Source of the DNA: Paraburkholderia kururiensis
Lineage (GTDB): Bacteria; Pseudomonadota; Gammaproteobacteria; Burkholderiales; Burkholderiaceae
Direction of reading: 5' to 3'
DNA length: 64,000 nt
Assembly: GCF_034424375.1 (NCBI RefSeq)
Contig: NZ_CP139965.1
Span: 2,604,001-2,668,000, forward strand
Positions 40,624-48,669 of the stretch are shown here, in pieces. Both the position numbers and the translations under genes were made by a program. Every line of letters starts with the position of its first letter. Within the stretch, counting starts at the first letter, position 1. The notes under the pieces were generated by a model that ran no database searches, was not told where the DNA came from, and saw nothing but the letters and a program-made list of their open reading frames with translations.

Positions 40624-43421
40624 GCGCGACCGTGCCGTCCGCCTTGCCGTCCGCGCCTGCATCGGCTGATGAAGCGGTCATGACGGGCGCGGGCGGCGCA
40701 CCGCCACGCATGGGCGCTACGCCTGCGGCGACCGGCGCGAGCAAAGCGGCTTGCGCCGACGCAACGCATGCGCCTCACGAAGCGGCGTACGAAACCATCG
40801 CCGAAGCGACGGACAACGCCACGGGCAACGCGGCTCACGAACGCACCCGCGAAGCCGCTCTGGATACGCCGGAGGCACGAAAAACGCGCGAGACGCCGGA
40901 CCCTGGCGTCTGGCCCGTCCCGCTCAGCGAAGGCTGGCAGTGCGTGAGCACGCCGGCAGGCGCCTGCGCGACGCCCGCCGATCTGCCGCGCGACGGCTGG
41001 CTCGACGCGCCCGTGCCCGGCACCGTGGCAAGCGCCTCACGCGCCGCGGGCCGGCTCGATATCGGCGCCGGCCTTCACGAACGCACACCGCCCGCCTTCG
41101 CATTCGACGATCACTGGTACCGCCTCACGCTCACGGGCCACGGCAAGGAACGCCTGCGCCTGCACGGCCTTGCCACGCTCACCGAAGTGTGGCTCGACGG
41201 CACGCTGCTGCTCACGTCCGACTCGATGTTCGAGCGCCACGATCTGGACGTGACGCTCGACGGCCGCGCCACGCTCGCGCTCTGCTTTCGTGCCTTGACG
41301 CCGCTGCTCGAGGCGCGCCGCACGCGCGCGCGCTGGCGCCCGCGGCTCGTCTCGCCCGCCACGTTGCGCAACGTGCGCACCACGCTGCTGGGCCACATGC
41401 CGGGCTGGTGTCCGAGCGTGCAACCCGTGGGCCCGTGGCGGCCCGTGGAGCGCCTCGCCGCCACGCCGCGTGCCTTCGACACGGTCCGACTCGCCCCGCG
41501 CAGGGAAGGCGACGACGGCGTGCTCGCGCTCACGCTGACTTTCGTGCAGCCGCAGCCCGCGTCCAGCCAAACATCGAGCGCAGCGACACTCGTCTGCGCC
41601 GGCGCAGAGACCTCACTCGCCTGGCGCGATGCGCACACGCTGGTGGGCACGCTGCGCGTGCCGGGCGTCGAACCCTGGTGGCCGCATACGCACGGAAAGC
41701 CCACGCTGCACGCAGTCACGCTCGATCTGGACGGCACGTCCATCGCGCTCGGCCACGTCGGCTTTCGCGCTATCGAGGTGGACCGCAGCGCCGACGGCGA
41801 AGGCTTCGCGCTGCGCGTGAACGGCACGCCGGTGTTCTGCCGCGGCGCGTGCTGGACGAGCGCCGACCTCGCCACGCTCGCGGGCACGCCCGCGCAACTC
41901 GCACACGCGTTCGCGCTGGCCCGCGACGCCGGCATGAACATGCTGCGCGTGGGCGGCACGATGGTCTACGAATCCGACGCGTTCTACCGCCTCGCGGACG
42001 AGCACGGCATCCTGATCTGGCAGGACTTCGCGTTCGCGAACTTCGATTACCCCCGCGACGACGCCTTTCTCGCCTCCGTGCAACGCGAGGCCACGCAGTT
42101 CCTGGAGCGCACGCAGCGCTTCGCGTCGCTCGCCGTGCTGTGCGGCGGCAGCGAGGTGGATCAGCAGGCCGCGATGTTCGGCCTGCCGCCCGCCATGCGC
42201 GAGCAGCCGCTCTTCACAGAGCATCTTCCGGCACTCGTGGCCGCGCTGCGGCCCGACGTGCCCTACGTGCCCAATTCGCCGACGGGCGGCACCTGGCCCT
42301 TCTCGACGCGCACGGGCATCACGCATTACTACGGCGTGGGCGCGTATCAGCGTCCGCTCGACGACGTGCGGCGCGCGCACGTGCGCTTCGCCGCCGAGTG
42401 TCTCGCCTTCGCGAACGTGCCCGACGACGCCACGCTGCACGCAGCGGGCGGCATGCAGCCCTACGACGCGCGCTGGAAAGCCGCCGTGCCGCGCGATGCG
42501 GGCGCGGGCTGGGACTTCGACGACGTGCGCGAACACTACCTGCGCACGCTCTATGGCATCGATCCCGCGCGGCTGCGCTACGAAGACGCCGCGCGCTATC
42601 TCGAACTCTCGCGCGCCGTGGTCGCGGAATTGATGACGGACGTCTTCGCCGAATGGCGCCGTCACGGCTCGCCCTGCGGCGGCGCCCTCGTGTGGCAATT
42701 CCAGGACCTGCAGCCCGGCGCGGGCTGGGGCGTCATCGATTCGACGGGGCGGCCCAAGAGCGTGTGGCACGCGCTGGCGGCAGCCCTGCGCCCCGTGCAG
42801 ATCGCGATCACGGACGAAGGTCTCAACGGGCTCGACCTGCACGTCGTCAACGAAACGGCGCAACCGCTGCACGCACGCCTTGCGCTGGTTTGCCTGCGCG
42901 ACGGCAGCGTGCGGGTCGCGGCGGGCGAGCTGATGCTCGAGGTCCCCGCGCGCGGCACGCTGCGCGTGGAAGCCGCGGCGTGCCTCGGCCAGTTCTTCGA
43001 CTTCACCCACGCCTATCGCTTCGGGCCGCCCTCGCACGACGTCACCATCGCCACGCTCACGGATGCCGCAAGCGGCGAGGTGCTCGCCGAAGCATTCCAT
43101 CTGCCAGACCGCTCGCCCGCGCCGCGCTACGACCCGGGCCTCACCGTCACGCCCGTGCAGGGTCCGGACGGCTGGCAGCTCGTGATCGAAACGCAGCGCT
43201 TCGCGCGCTTCGTCCACGTGACGGACGCGCACTACCGCGCCGCATGCGACTGGTTTCATCTGGCGCCGGGCAGCCGGCGCGTGGTCGATCTGCTTGCGCT
43301 CACCGCCACCCCCGGCGCCTATAGCGCGTCCCCCGCGCCCTTGTGCACGAAAGAAACAGCCCCAGCGCCGGCGGGCGAGGTGCGGGCGATCAACGCACCT
43401 GCTCCCGTGTTCTACGGCTGA
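40620..43421 (+). CDS. glycoside hydrolase family 2-like protein (beta-mannosidase type)
   Basis: 933 residues from the GTG at 40620, which overlaps the DUF1839 stop as GTGA. After a ~95-residue low-complexity lead, the sugar-binding, immunoglobulin-like and TIM-barrel order of GH2 is seen: FDDHWYRLTLTG, WLDGTLLLTSDSMFERHD, GFRAIEVDR, MNMLRVGGTMVYESDAFYRLADEHGILIWQDFAFANFDYP. Probable acid/base is Glu512 (GGSEVDQQ; the usual preceding Asn is Ser), and nucleophile Glu593 (RFAAECLAF). No signal peptide is apparent, so it would act in the cytoplasm unless exported otherwise. With a carrier module it may be a glycosylase or a transferase variant. Confidence 0.83.
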   Translation: MSATVPSALPSAPASADEAVMTGAGGAPPRMGATPAATGASKAACADATHAPHEAAYETIAEATDNATGNAAHERTREAALDTPEARKTRETPDPGVWPVPLSEGWQCVSTPAGACATPADLPRDGWLDAPVPGTVASASRAAGRLDIGAGLHERTPPAFAFDDHWYRLTLTGHGKERLRLHGLATLTEVWLDGTLLLTSDSMFERHDLDVTLDGRATLALCFRALTPLLEARRTRARWRPRLVSPATLRNVRTTLLGHMPGWCPSVQPVGPWRPVERLAATPRAFDTVRLAPRREGDDGVLALTLTFVQPQPASSQTSSAATLVCAGAETSLAWRDAHTLVGTLRVPGVEPWWPHTHGKPTLHAVTLDLDGTSIALGHVGFRAIEVDRSADGEGFALRVNGTPVFCRGACWTSADLATLAGTPAQLAHAFALARDAGMNMLRVGGTMVYESDAFYRLADEHGILIWQDFAFANFDYPRDDAFLASVQREATQFLERTQRFASLAVLCGGSEVDQQAAMFGLPPAMREQPLFTEHLPALVAALRPDVPYVPNSPTGGTWPFSTRTGITHYYGVGAYQRPLDDVRRAHVRFAAECLAFANVPDDATLHAAGGMQPYDARWKAAVPRDAGAGWDFDDVREHYLRTLYGIDPARLRYEDAARYLELSRAVVAELMTDVFAEWRRHGSPCGGALVWQFQDLQPGAGWGVIDSTGRPKSVWHALAAALRPVQIAITDEGLNGLDLHVVNETAQPLHARLALVCLRDGSVRVAAGELMLEVPARGTLRVEAAACLGQFFDFTHAYRFGPPSHDVTIATLTDAASGEVLAEAFHLPDRSPAPRYDPGLTVTPVQGPDGWQLVIETQRFARFVHVTDAHYRAACDWFHLAPGSRRVVDLLALTATPGAYSASPAPLCTKETAPAPAGEVRAINAPAPVFYG

Positions 43422-44059
43422 ACCGCCGGCCAACGCCCCATCCTCTCAAGAAGCGCATCACGCCTTGCGATACGCAAGGCTCGCCCGCGCGTGCCTCTCC
43501 GTCAGGTCAACGACATGGAACTGTCAAAAAGCCGTTCCGTGCGGGAGCCCACGCAACCCATGGAACACAACTGAATCATTTCGGTTCGCGCGAACCGCGC
43601 GCGGGCCACACGCATCCAGCGCGTGTTTGCCGGGCGCCCATGTTGCGAAGCAGGCTTTGATCAAAAACAAAAAAACGCTATTTATCAACAACTTGATTCA
43701 ACTCGAATAAACCAGCGGATTAAGAGTTTCGCGCCGCGCCGCGTTGTGCAGATTTGAAACAAAAACGCACGCTTTGCCGCAGTCCGCCTCGCAGCCTCGT
43801 GCCCGGTGTGTCGCTGCGCCGCATCAAACCTATGGTCTGACGTGTCTGGCACGGTCCTCGCTAAATGTGGTGCGCAACACGGTGCATACGTCAGGCAACG
43901 AGGCGCTCATGACGTATGCACAGGAGGCCAAACGGGGCCGGCGCGATATGAACACGGAAGAGCCCGTCGATAGACGGCAGGCAACACGACACGTGGAAGT
44001 CGCGCCGGATGAAGAAGAAGCGAAGCTGCACGCTGCGCGGCTTCATACGAGGACCGATC
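43422..44059. other. long regulatory region upstream of the Crp/Fnr-like gene
   Basis: About 640 bases without a convincing gene. The stretch 43655-43740 is markedly AT-rich with A-runs and could hold a promoter or bent DNA. A perfect 12-bp inverted repeat lies near 43882-43921. A small open frame of 115 codons (43744-44091) has Ser/His/Arg-rich composition and overlaps the next gene; I do not call it. No RNA gene recognised. Confidence 0.5.
43882..43921. promoter_or_regulatory. perfect 12-bp inverted repeat upstream of the Crp/Fnr-like gene
   Basis: GTGCATACGTCA (43882-43893) and TGACGTATGCAC (43910-43921) are exact inverse complements with a 16-base spacer, ending about 138 bases before the regulator start codon. 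It could be a pair of operator half-sites or an RNA hairpin in the leader. A chance 12-mer match at this distance is unlikely. Confidence 0.7.
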
Positions 44060-44803
44060 ATGTTGACCCTTCAATCCGACCTGCACGGTAACCATCTGCT
44101 AGGCGCACTGCCGTCACACGAATGGCAGGCACTGGCACCGCATCTCGAACTGGTTCATCTGCGCACCGAACAACTGCTGTGCGATTCCGGCCAGCGCATT
44201 CACCACGTGTATTTCCCCACCACGGCCATCATCTCGATGCTCTCGACGATGGAAGACGGCAGCTCCGTGGAGATTGCCGCGGTGGGACGCGAAGGCATGA
44301 CGGGCGTGCCCGTGCTCACGGGCGGCGAAACGATGCCGAACCGCGTGCAGGTGCAATGCTCGGGCTTCGCCTATCGCATGAGCGCACAGGCGCTGCGCCA
44401 GCAGTTCGCGCGCTCGGATTTCCTGCGCCGCCTGATGCTGCTCTACATGCACGCGCTTCTCACGCAGGTCGCACAGACCGCCGCCTGCAATCGCCATCAC
44501 TCGCTCAGCAAGCAGCTGTGCCGCTGGCTTCTGATCGAAGTGGACCGTGTGGCCTCCGACGAACTCACCGTCACGCAACAGCTCATCGCCGACATGCTCG
44601 GCGTGCGCCGCGAAGGCATTACCGAAGCGGCGGGCCGGCTGCATGACCAGGGGCTGATCCACCACAGCCGCGGCCACATCAAGGTGCTGGACCGCAAGGG
44701 CCTCGAAGCGCGCGCCTGCGAATGCTACGGGCTCGTGAAGCGCGAGTTCGACCGTCTGCTGCCGCGCCTGCACGAAGCCCGCCACGCAGAAACCGTCGGT
44801 TGA
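44060..44803 (+). CDS. Crp/Fnr-family transcriptional regulator
   Basis: 247 residues. N-terminal cyclic-nucleotide-binding-like beta-barrel: LELVHLRTEQLLCDSGQRIHHVYFPTTAIISML, then EIAAVGREGMTGVPVLTGG, the pattern of Crp/Fnr proteins that lack the cAMP-contact arginine set. C-terminal HTH: LTVTQQLIADMLGVRREGITEAAGRLHDQGLIHHSRGHIKVLD. No Fe-S cysteine cluster of the FNR type is seen. ATG 44060 follows GAGGACC. It sits 73 bases before the hexose-1-phosphate transferase gene and after a 12-bp inverted repeat, so it is probably a regulator of the polysaccharide genes and perhaps of itself. Confidence 0.9.
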   Translation: MLTLQSDLHGNHLLGALPSHEWQALAPHLELVHLRTEQLLCDSGQRIHHVYFPTTAIISMLSTMEDGSSVEIAAVGREGMTGVPVLTGGETMPNRVQVQCSGFAYRMSAQALRQQFARSDFLRRLMLLYMHALLTQVAQTAACNRHHSLSKQLCRWLLIEVDRVASDELTVTQQLIADMLGVRREGITEAAGRLHDQGLIHHSRGHIKVLDRKGLEARACECYGLVKREFDRLLPRLHEARHAETVG

Positions 44804-44876
44804 TGCCGCGCGCGACGCCAACGCCCACGCCAACGCGAACGAGACCCCACGACAGGAACAGGACGAGGAACGCGCC

Positions 44877-46289
44877 ATGATGTTCGCCAACGTCGCCCGG
44901 TGTCTCGATGCGCTTGCCGTCGTTGCAGGCGCGCTTCTCGCGTACCTGCTGCGCTACCCCGCGCCGATCTTGCTTACGGACACGCAGTACCTGCTCATCG
45001 CCTTCAACTGCACGCTCGCCATGCTGCTCTTTCCCGCCTTCGGCGTGTACGAGACGTGGCGCGGCAAGCCGCTCGTCGCGATGCTCATGCGCGTGGTGTG
45101 CGCGTGGCTCGTCGTGGTGGTGGCGGGCCTCATGCTGGTCTTCACGCTGCATCAGATGAACGCGGTGTCGCGACTGTGGTTCGGCTATTCCACGCTGGTC
45201 TCCGGTGCGCTCATCGTGGCGACCAAGCTCGTCGCGCATCTCGCGCTGCGCCGTGCGCGCAGCCGCGGCATCAACTGCCGCAGCGTGGCGATTGTGGGCG
45301 CGCCGGGTTTTGCGCGCTCGCTCGTGGCGCATCTGCAAGGCATGCCGCAAGGCGGCTTCCGGCCCCTGTGCGTGTTCGATGCCACCACGGCCGGCGCCGT
45401 GCCCGACCCGTACGCGCTGGAAGAGCGCGGCACGGAGCGCATCGGCACGCTGCCTGTGCTCACGGACCCCGACGCGTTCGTGGCCAGGGTGCGCCGCGAG
45501 CACATCGACGAAGTGTGGCTCGCGCTGCCGCTTTCCGAGGAGCACACGCTCTATCGCTTCATGCGCGCGTTCCGCGACGACTTCGTGAACCTGCGTTTCA
45601 TACCGGACGTGCGCTCCATCTCGCTGTTCGATCACGGCGTGGTGGATATCGTGGGCCTGCCCACCATCAATCTCACCGCCCCGGCGGTGTCGCCGCCGCA
45701 ACTGTGGCCGAAGATGGTGTTCGACCGGCTCTTCGCGCTCACGGCGCTCGTCGCGCTTTCGCCGCTGCTCGCCGCGATTGCCGTGGCGATCAAGCTCAGC
45801 TCGCCCGGGCCCGTGATCTTCAGGCAGAGGCGCAAGGGCGTGGACGGGCAGCCGTTCGACATCTACAAGTTCCGCTCCATGACCGTGCACCACGAAACGC
45901 CTGGCCAGATCACCCAGGCCACGCGCGGCGACGCGCGCGTGACGCGCATCGGCGCGTTCCTGCGCCGCACGAGCCTCGACGAGCTGCCGCAGTTCTTCAA
46001 CGTGCTGCTCGGCCAGATGTCTGTGGTGGGCCCGCGCCCGCACGCGCTGGAGCACGACGACCTCTACAAGGATCTCGTCTACGGCTACATGCATCGCTAC
46101 CGCATCAAGCCGGGCATCACGGGCTGGGCCCAGGTGAACGGCTACCGCGGCGCGACGCGCAAGGTCGAGAAGATGGAAACACGCGTGAAGTTCGACCTCT
46201 TCTACATCCACAACTGGTCGTTCTGGTTCGACATGAAGATCGTGCTGGCCACGATCCTCAAGGGTTTCACGGGCCGCAACGCGTACTGA
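44877..46289 (+). CDS. undecaprenyl-phosphate hexose-1-phosphate transferase (WcaJ/WbaP-like)
   Basis: 470 residues. Initiates repeat-unit synthesis by moving a hexose-1-phosphate from a nucleotide sugar to undecaprenyl phosphate. Four hydrophobic N-terminal segments (VARCLDALAVVAGALLAYLL and others), a soluble CoA-binding-like domain, then the PHPT membrane segment KMVFDRLFALTALVALSPLLAAIAVAIKL. Catalytic core: RRKGVDGQPFDIYKFRSM, RRTSLDELPQFFNVLLGQMSVVGPRPHA, and IKPGITGWAQVNGYRG. WcaJ-type length suggests glucose-1-phosphate, which is not provable. GAGGAACGC precedes the ATG. Confidence 0.92.
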   Translation: MMFANVARCLDALAVVAGALLAYLLRYPAPILLTDTQYLLIAFNCTLAMLLFPAFGVYETWRGKPLVAMLMRVVCAWLVVVVAGLMLVFTLHQMNAVSRLWFGYSTLVSGALIVATKLVAHLALRRARSRGINCRSVAIVGAPGFARSLVAHLQGMPQGGFRPLCVFDATTAGAVPDPYALEERGTERIGTLPVLTDPDAFVARVRREHIDEVWLALPLSEEHTLYRFMRAFRDDFVNLRFIPDVRSISLFDHGVVDIVGLPTINLTAPAVSPPQLWPKMVFDRLFALTALVALSPLLAAIAVAIKLSSPGPVIFRQRRKGVDGQPFDIYKFRSMTVHHETPGQITQATRGDARVTRIGAFLRRTSLDELPQFFNVLLGQMSVVGPRPHALEHDDLYKDLVYGYMHRYRIKPGITGWAQVNGYRGATRKVEKMETRVKFDLFYIHNWSFWFDMKIVLATILKGFTGRNAY

Positions 46290-46400
46290 AAGAACACAGC
46301 AGAGAGAGACCACGCAGCAGCAGTCACCGCAGGACCACATCGCGCATGACCAATGCATTGGCAGCAGACAGCATCGCATAGAGCACACCGGGGAAAAGCC

Positions 46401-47333
46401 GTGAAACTGTCCGTGATCGTACCGACGTGGCGCCGCACCGCCGATCTGGCGCGCTGCCTCGCCGCCCTCGCCGCACAGCGCCGCCGCGCCGACGAGGTGC
46501 TGGTGGTGGCACGCCCGGACGATCACGACACGCATGCCTTTTTACGCGCGCAGGAGACCACCTTGCCGTTGCGCGTGGTGTGGGTTCGGGAGCCGGGCGT
46601 CGTGGCCGCGTACAACCGCGGCCTCGATACGGCCACGGGCGACGTGCTCTGCTTCACCGACGACGACGCCGCTCCGCATGACGACTGGCTCGCACGCATC
46701 GAAGCCGCGTTTGCGGCAGACGCGACGCTGGGCGGCCTGGGCGGGCGCGACGTCGTGCACGAACGCGGCGGCGTGCTGCAAGGACATAAAGCGGCGGTGG
46801 GCCTCGTGCGCTGGTATGGGCGCGCCATCGGCAACCACCATCTGGGGCATGGCGAGCCGCGCGAAGTGCATGTGTTGAAGGGCGTGAACATGGCGTTCCG
46901 GCGCGTGGCAGTCGGCGCATTGCGTTTCGATCCGCGCCTGCGCGGCAGCGGCGCGCAGGTGCACTGCGAGATGGCGTTCAGTCTCGACGTGCGCCGCCGC
47001 GGCGCGAAGCTCGTCTACGACCCGGCGCTCGTGGTGGAACACTACCCCGCGCCGCGCGGCGACGAAGACCAGCGCTTCACGTTCAGCGACGCGGCGTTCT
47101 ACAACGCGTCCTTCAATCTCAGACTCATCATGTGCGAACACCTGTCGCCGCCTGGCCGCTGGGCGTTCGTCGCTTACTCGTCACTGATAGGCAACCGCGC
47201 GGATCCGGGGCTTGCGCGCGCGTTGTCACTTGCGTTGGGGCGCGACGGGGTCGCGCTCGCGTTGCGCAAGTGGTGGGTCGGCCTGTGCGCCATGCGCGTT
47301 GCGTGGCATGAGGCCGTGCACACAAGAAGCTGA
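46401..47333 (+). CDS. family 2 glycosyltransferase
   Basis: 310 residues from the GTG at 46401 (VKLSVIVPTWRRTADLARCLAALAAQ), with GGGGAAAA just upstream; the ATG at 46353 would add a non-homologous 16-residue lead. GT2 features: EVLVVARPDDHDTH, AAYNRGLDTATGDVLCFTDDDAAPHDDWLARIE with the DDD metal site (about residues 90-96), and acceptor part VKGVNMAFRR-like (VHVLKGVNMAFRRVAVG) and GSGAQVHCEMAFSLDVRRRG. No membrane segment except a weak C-terminal one. It follows the initiating transferase by 111 bases and precedes the export gene by 39. Confidence 0.87.
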   Translation: MKLSVIVPTWRRTADLARCLAALAAQRRRADEVLVVARPDDHDTHAFLRAQETTLPLRVVWVREPGVVAAYNRGLDTATGDVLCFTDDDAAPHDDWLARIEAAFAADATLGGLGGRDVVHERGGVLQGHKAAVGLVRWYGRAIGNHHLGHGEPREVHVLKGVNMAFRRVAVGALRFDPRLRGSGAQVHCEMAFSLDVRRRGAKLVYDPALVVEHYPAPRGDEDQRFTFSDAAFYNASFNLRLIMCEHLSPPGRWAFVAYSSLIGNRADPGLARALSLALGRDGVALALRKWWVGLCAMRVAWHEAVHTRS

Positions 47334-47372
47334 AAAGAAGCTCGGGGTTGGAAAAAAAGAGGGACCATCCAC

Positions 47373-48650
47373 ATGAAGATCAGAACACTCGCCGCGTGCA
47401 GCGCGGCCATGGCGCTTTGTGCCTGCGCACTCGCGCCCGGACCGTATCTGGACAGCAAACGGCTCGACGATAGCGTGCAGGCGCAACAGGAAGCCGACCG
47501 CTTCCCGGTGCAGCCCATCGACGTCGCGTGGTTCCGCGACCTCGCGAAGAAGGAGACGGCGGCGGTCAACGAATCGGCATGCCCGCTCACCTGCCTCACG
47601 CCTGCCACGCGCGGCCAGTATCAGTACCGCGTGGGCATCAACGACCAGCTCACCATCATCGTCTGGGACCACCCGGAACTCACGGGCGCGAGCTTCGGCA
47701 GCGCGTCGGGCACAGCGCCGCTGCCGCAAGGCTATGCCGGATACGGTGCGGGCGGCCCGGCGGCCTCTGCGGGCGGCGAAGGCGCGGGCAGCCCCATCGC
47801 CAACGGCACGGCGCCCGCGGTGGGCGGCGGTGGCGAGGCCGGGCTCACGGTGCGCATCGCCGCGGACGGCACGTTCTTCTTCCCGCGCGTGGGCCGTGTG
47901 CAGGCGCGCGGCAAGAGCGCCGCGGACATTCAGCACGAACTCACGCAGCGGCTCGCGAAGACCATTCGCGACCCGCAGATCGACGTGCGCGTGTCGGGCT
48001 TCAACAGCCAGATCGTGCAGGTGACGGGCAGCGTGCGCGCACCGGTGGCCGAATCGATCACGGACCTGCCGCTTTCGGTGATCGACGCGATCAACCGCGC
48101 AGGCGGCGCACAGGCCGATGCCGATCTGCAGAACGTGGGCGTGACGCGCAACGGCAAGCGCTACACCATCGACGTGGCGGCCCTGCTCGACACGGGCGAC
48201 CCGCAACAGAACGTGCTGCTCAAAGACGGCGACATCGTCGACGTGCCCGACCGCGCGAACAGCCGCGTATTCGTGCTGGGCGAAGTGGCGAAGCCCACCT
48301 CGCTGCCGATGAACCGCGGCAAGCTCACGCTCGCCGACGCGCTTACAGGCGCCGGCAGCCTCGACGTGAAGACGGGCGACCCGCACTTCGTCTACGTGAT
48401 TCGCGGTGCGGACAAGCTGCTAAACCCCGTGACGCGCGACACCGTCATCAACTCGCGCACGCTCACGCCCACGGTGTTCCGGCTCGACATGACCCAGGTG
48501 GACGCGCTCTTGCTGATGACGAAGTTCGACCTGCAGCCGAAGGACGTGGTGTACGTGCAGGTGGCGAGCTCGGCGCGCTTCAACCGTGCGCTCCAGCAGA
48601 TCACGCCCACCCTCGAAACGCTGTTCTTCACCCGCCAGCTCACGCGCTAA
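47373..48650 (+). CDS. Wza-type polysaccharide export lipoprotein
   Basis: 425 residues. N-terminal lipoprotein signal with lipobox LCAC (Cys18). Poly_export domain follows RGQYQYRVGINDQLTIIVWDHPEL (about residues 80-103). A Gly/Ala/Pro-rich insert (about 112-150) precedes the rest of the domain, FFPRVGRVQARGKSAADIQ, then SLBB-like repeats ITDLPLSVIDAINRAGGA and NVLLKDGDIVDVPD. Such proteins form the outer-membrane octameric channel for capsule or exopolysaccharide, partnered by Wzc. It lies just before the kinase gene. The Gly-rich insert is unusual for the family. Confidence 0.92.
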   Translation: MKIRTLAACSAAMALCACALAPGPYLDSKRLDDSVQAQQEADRFPVQPIDVAWFRDLAKKETAAVNESACPLTCLTPATRGQYQYRVGINDQLTIIVWDHPELTGASFGSASGTAPLPQGYAGYGAGGPAASAGGEGAGSPIANGTAPAVGGGGEAGLTVRIAADGTFFFPRVGRVQARGKSAADIQHELTQRLAKTIRDPQIDVRVSGFNSQIVQVTGSVRAPVAESITDLPLSVIDAINRAGGAQADADLQNVGVTRNGKRYTIDVAALLDTGDPQQNVLLKDGDIVDVPDRANSRVFVLGEVAKPTSLPMNRGKLTLADALTGAGSLDVKTGDPHFVYVIRGADKLLNPVTRDTVINSRTLTPTVFRLDMTQVDALLLMTKFDLQPKDVVYVQVASSARFNRALQQITPTLETLFFTRQLTR

Positions 48651-48669
48651 GACCAACGGAGCCATCGAC

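Noticed and set aside
43744..44091. 115-codon frame upstream of the Crp/Fnr-like gene
   Set aside because: Ser/His/Arg-rich, overlaps the regulator start, contains the inverted repeat inside it; regulatory function more plausible.
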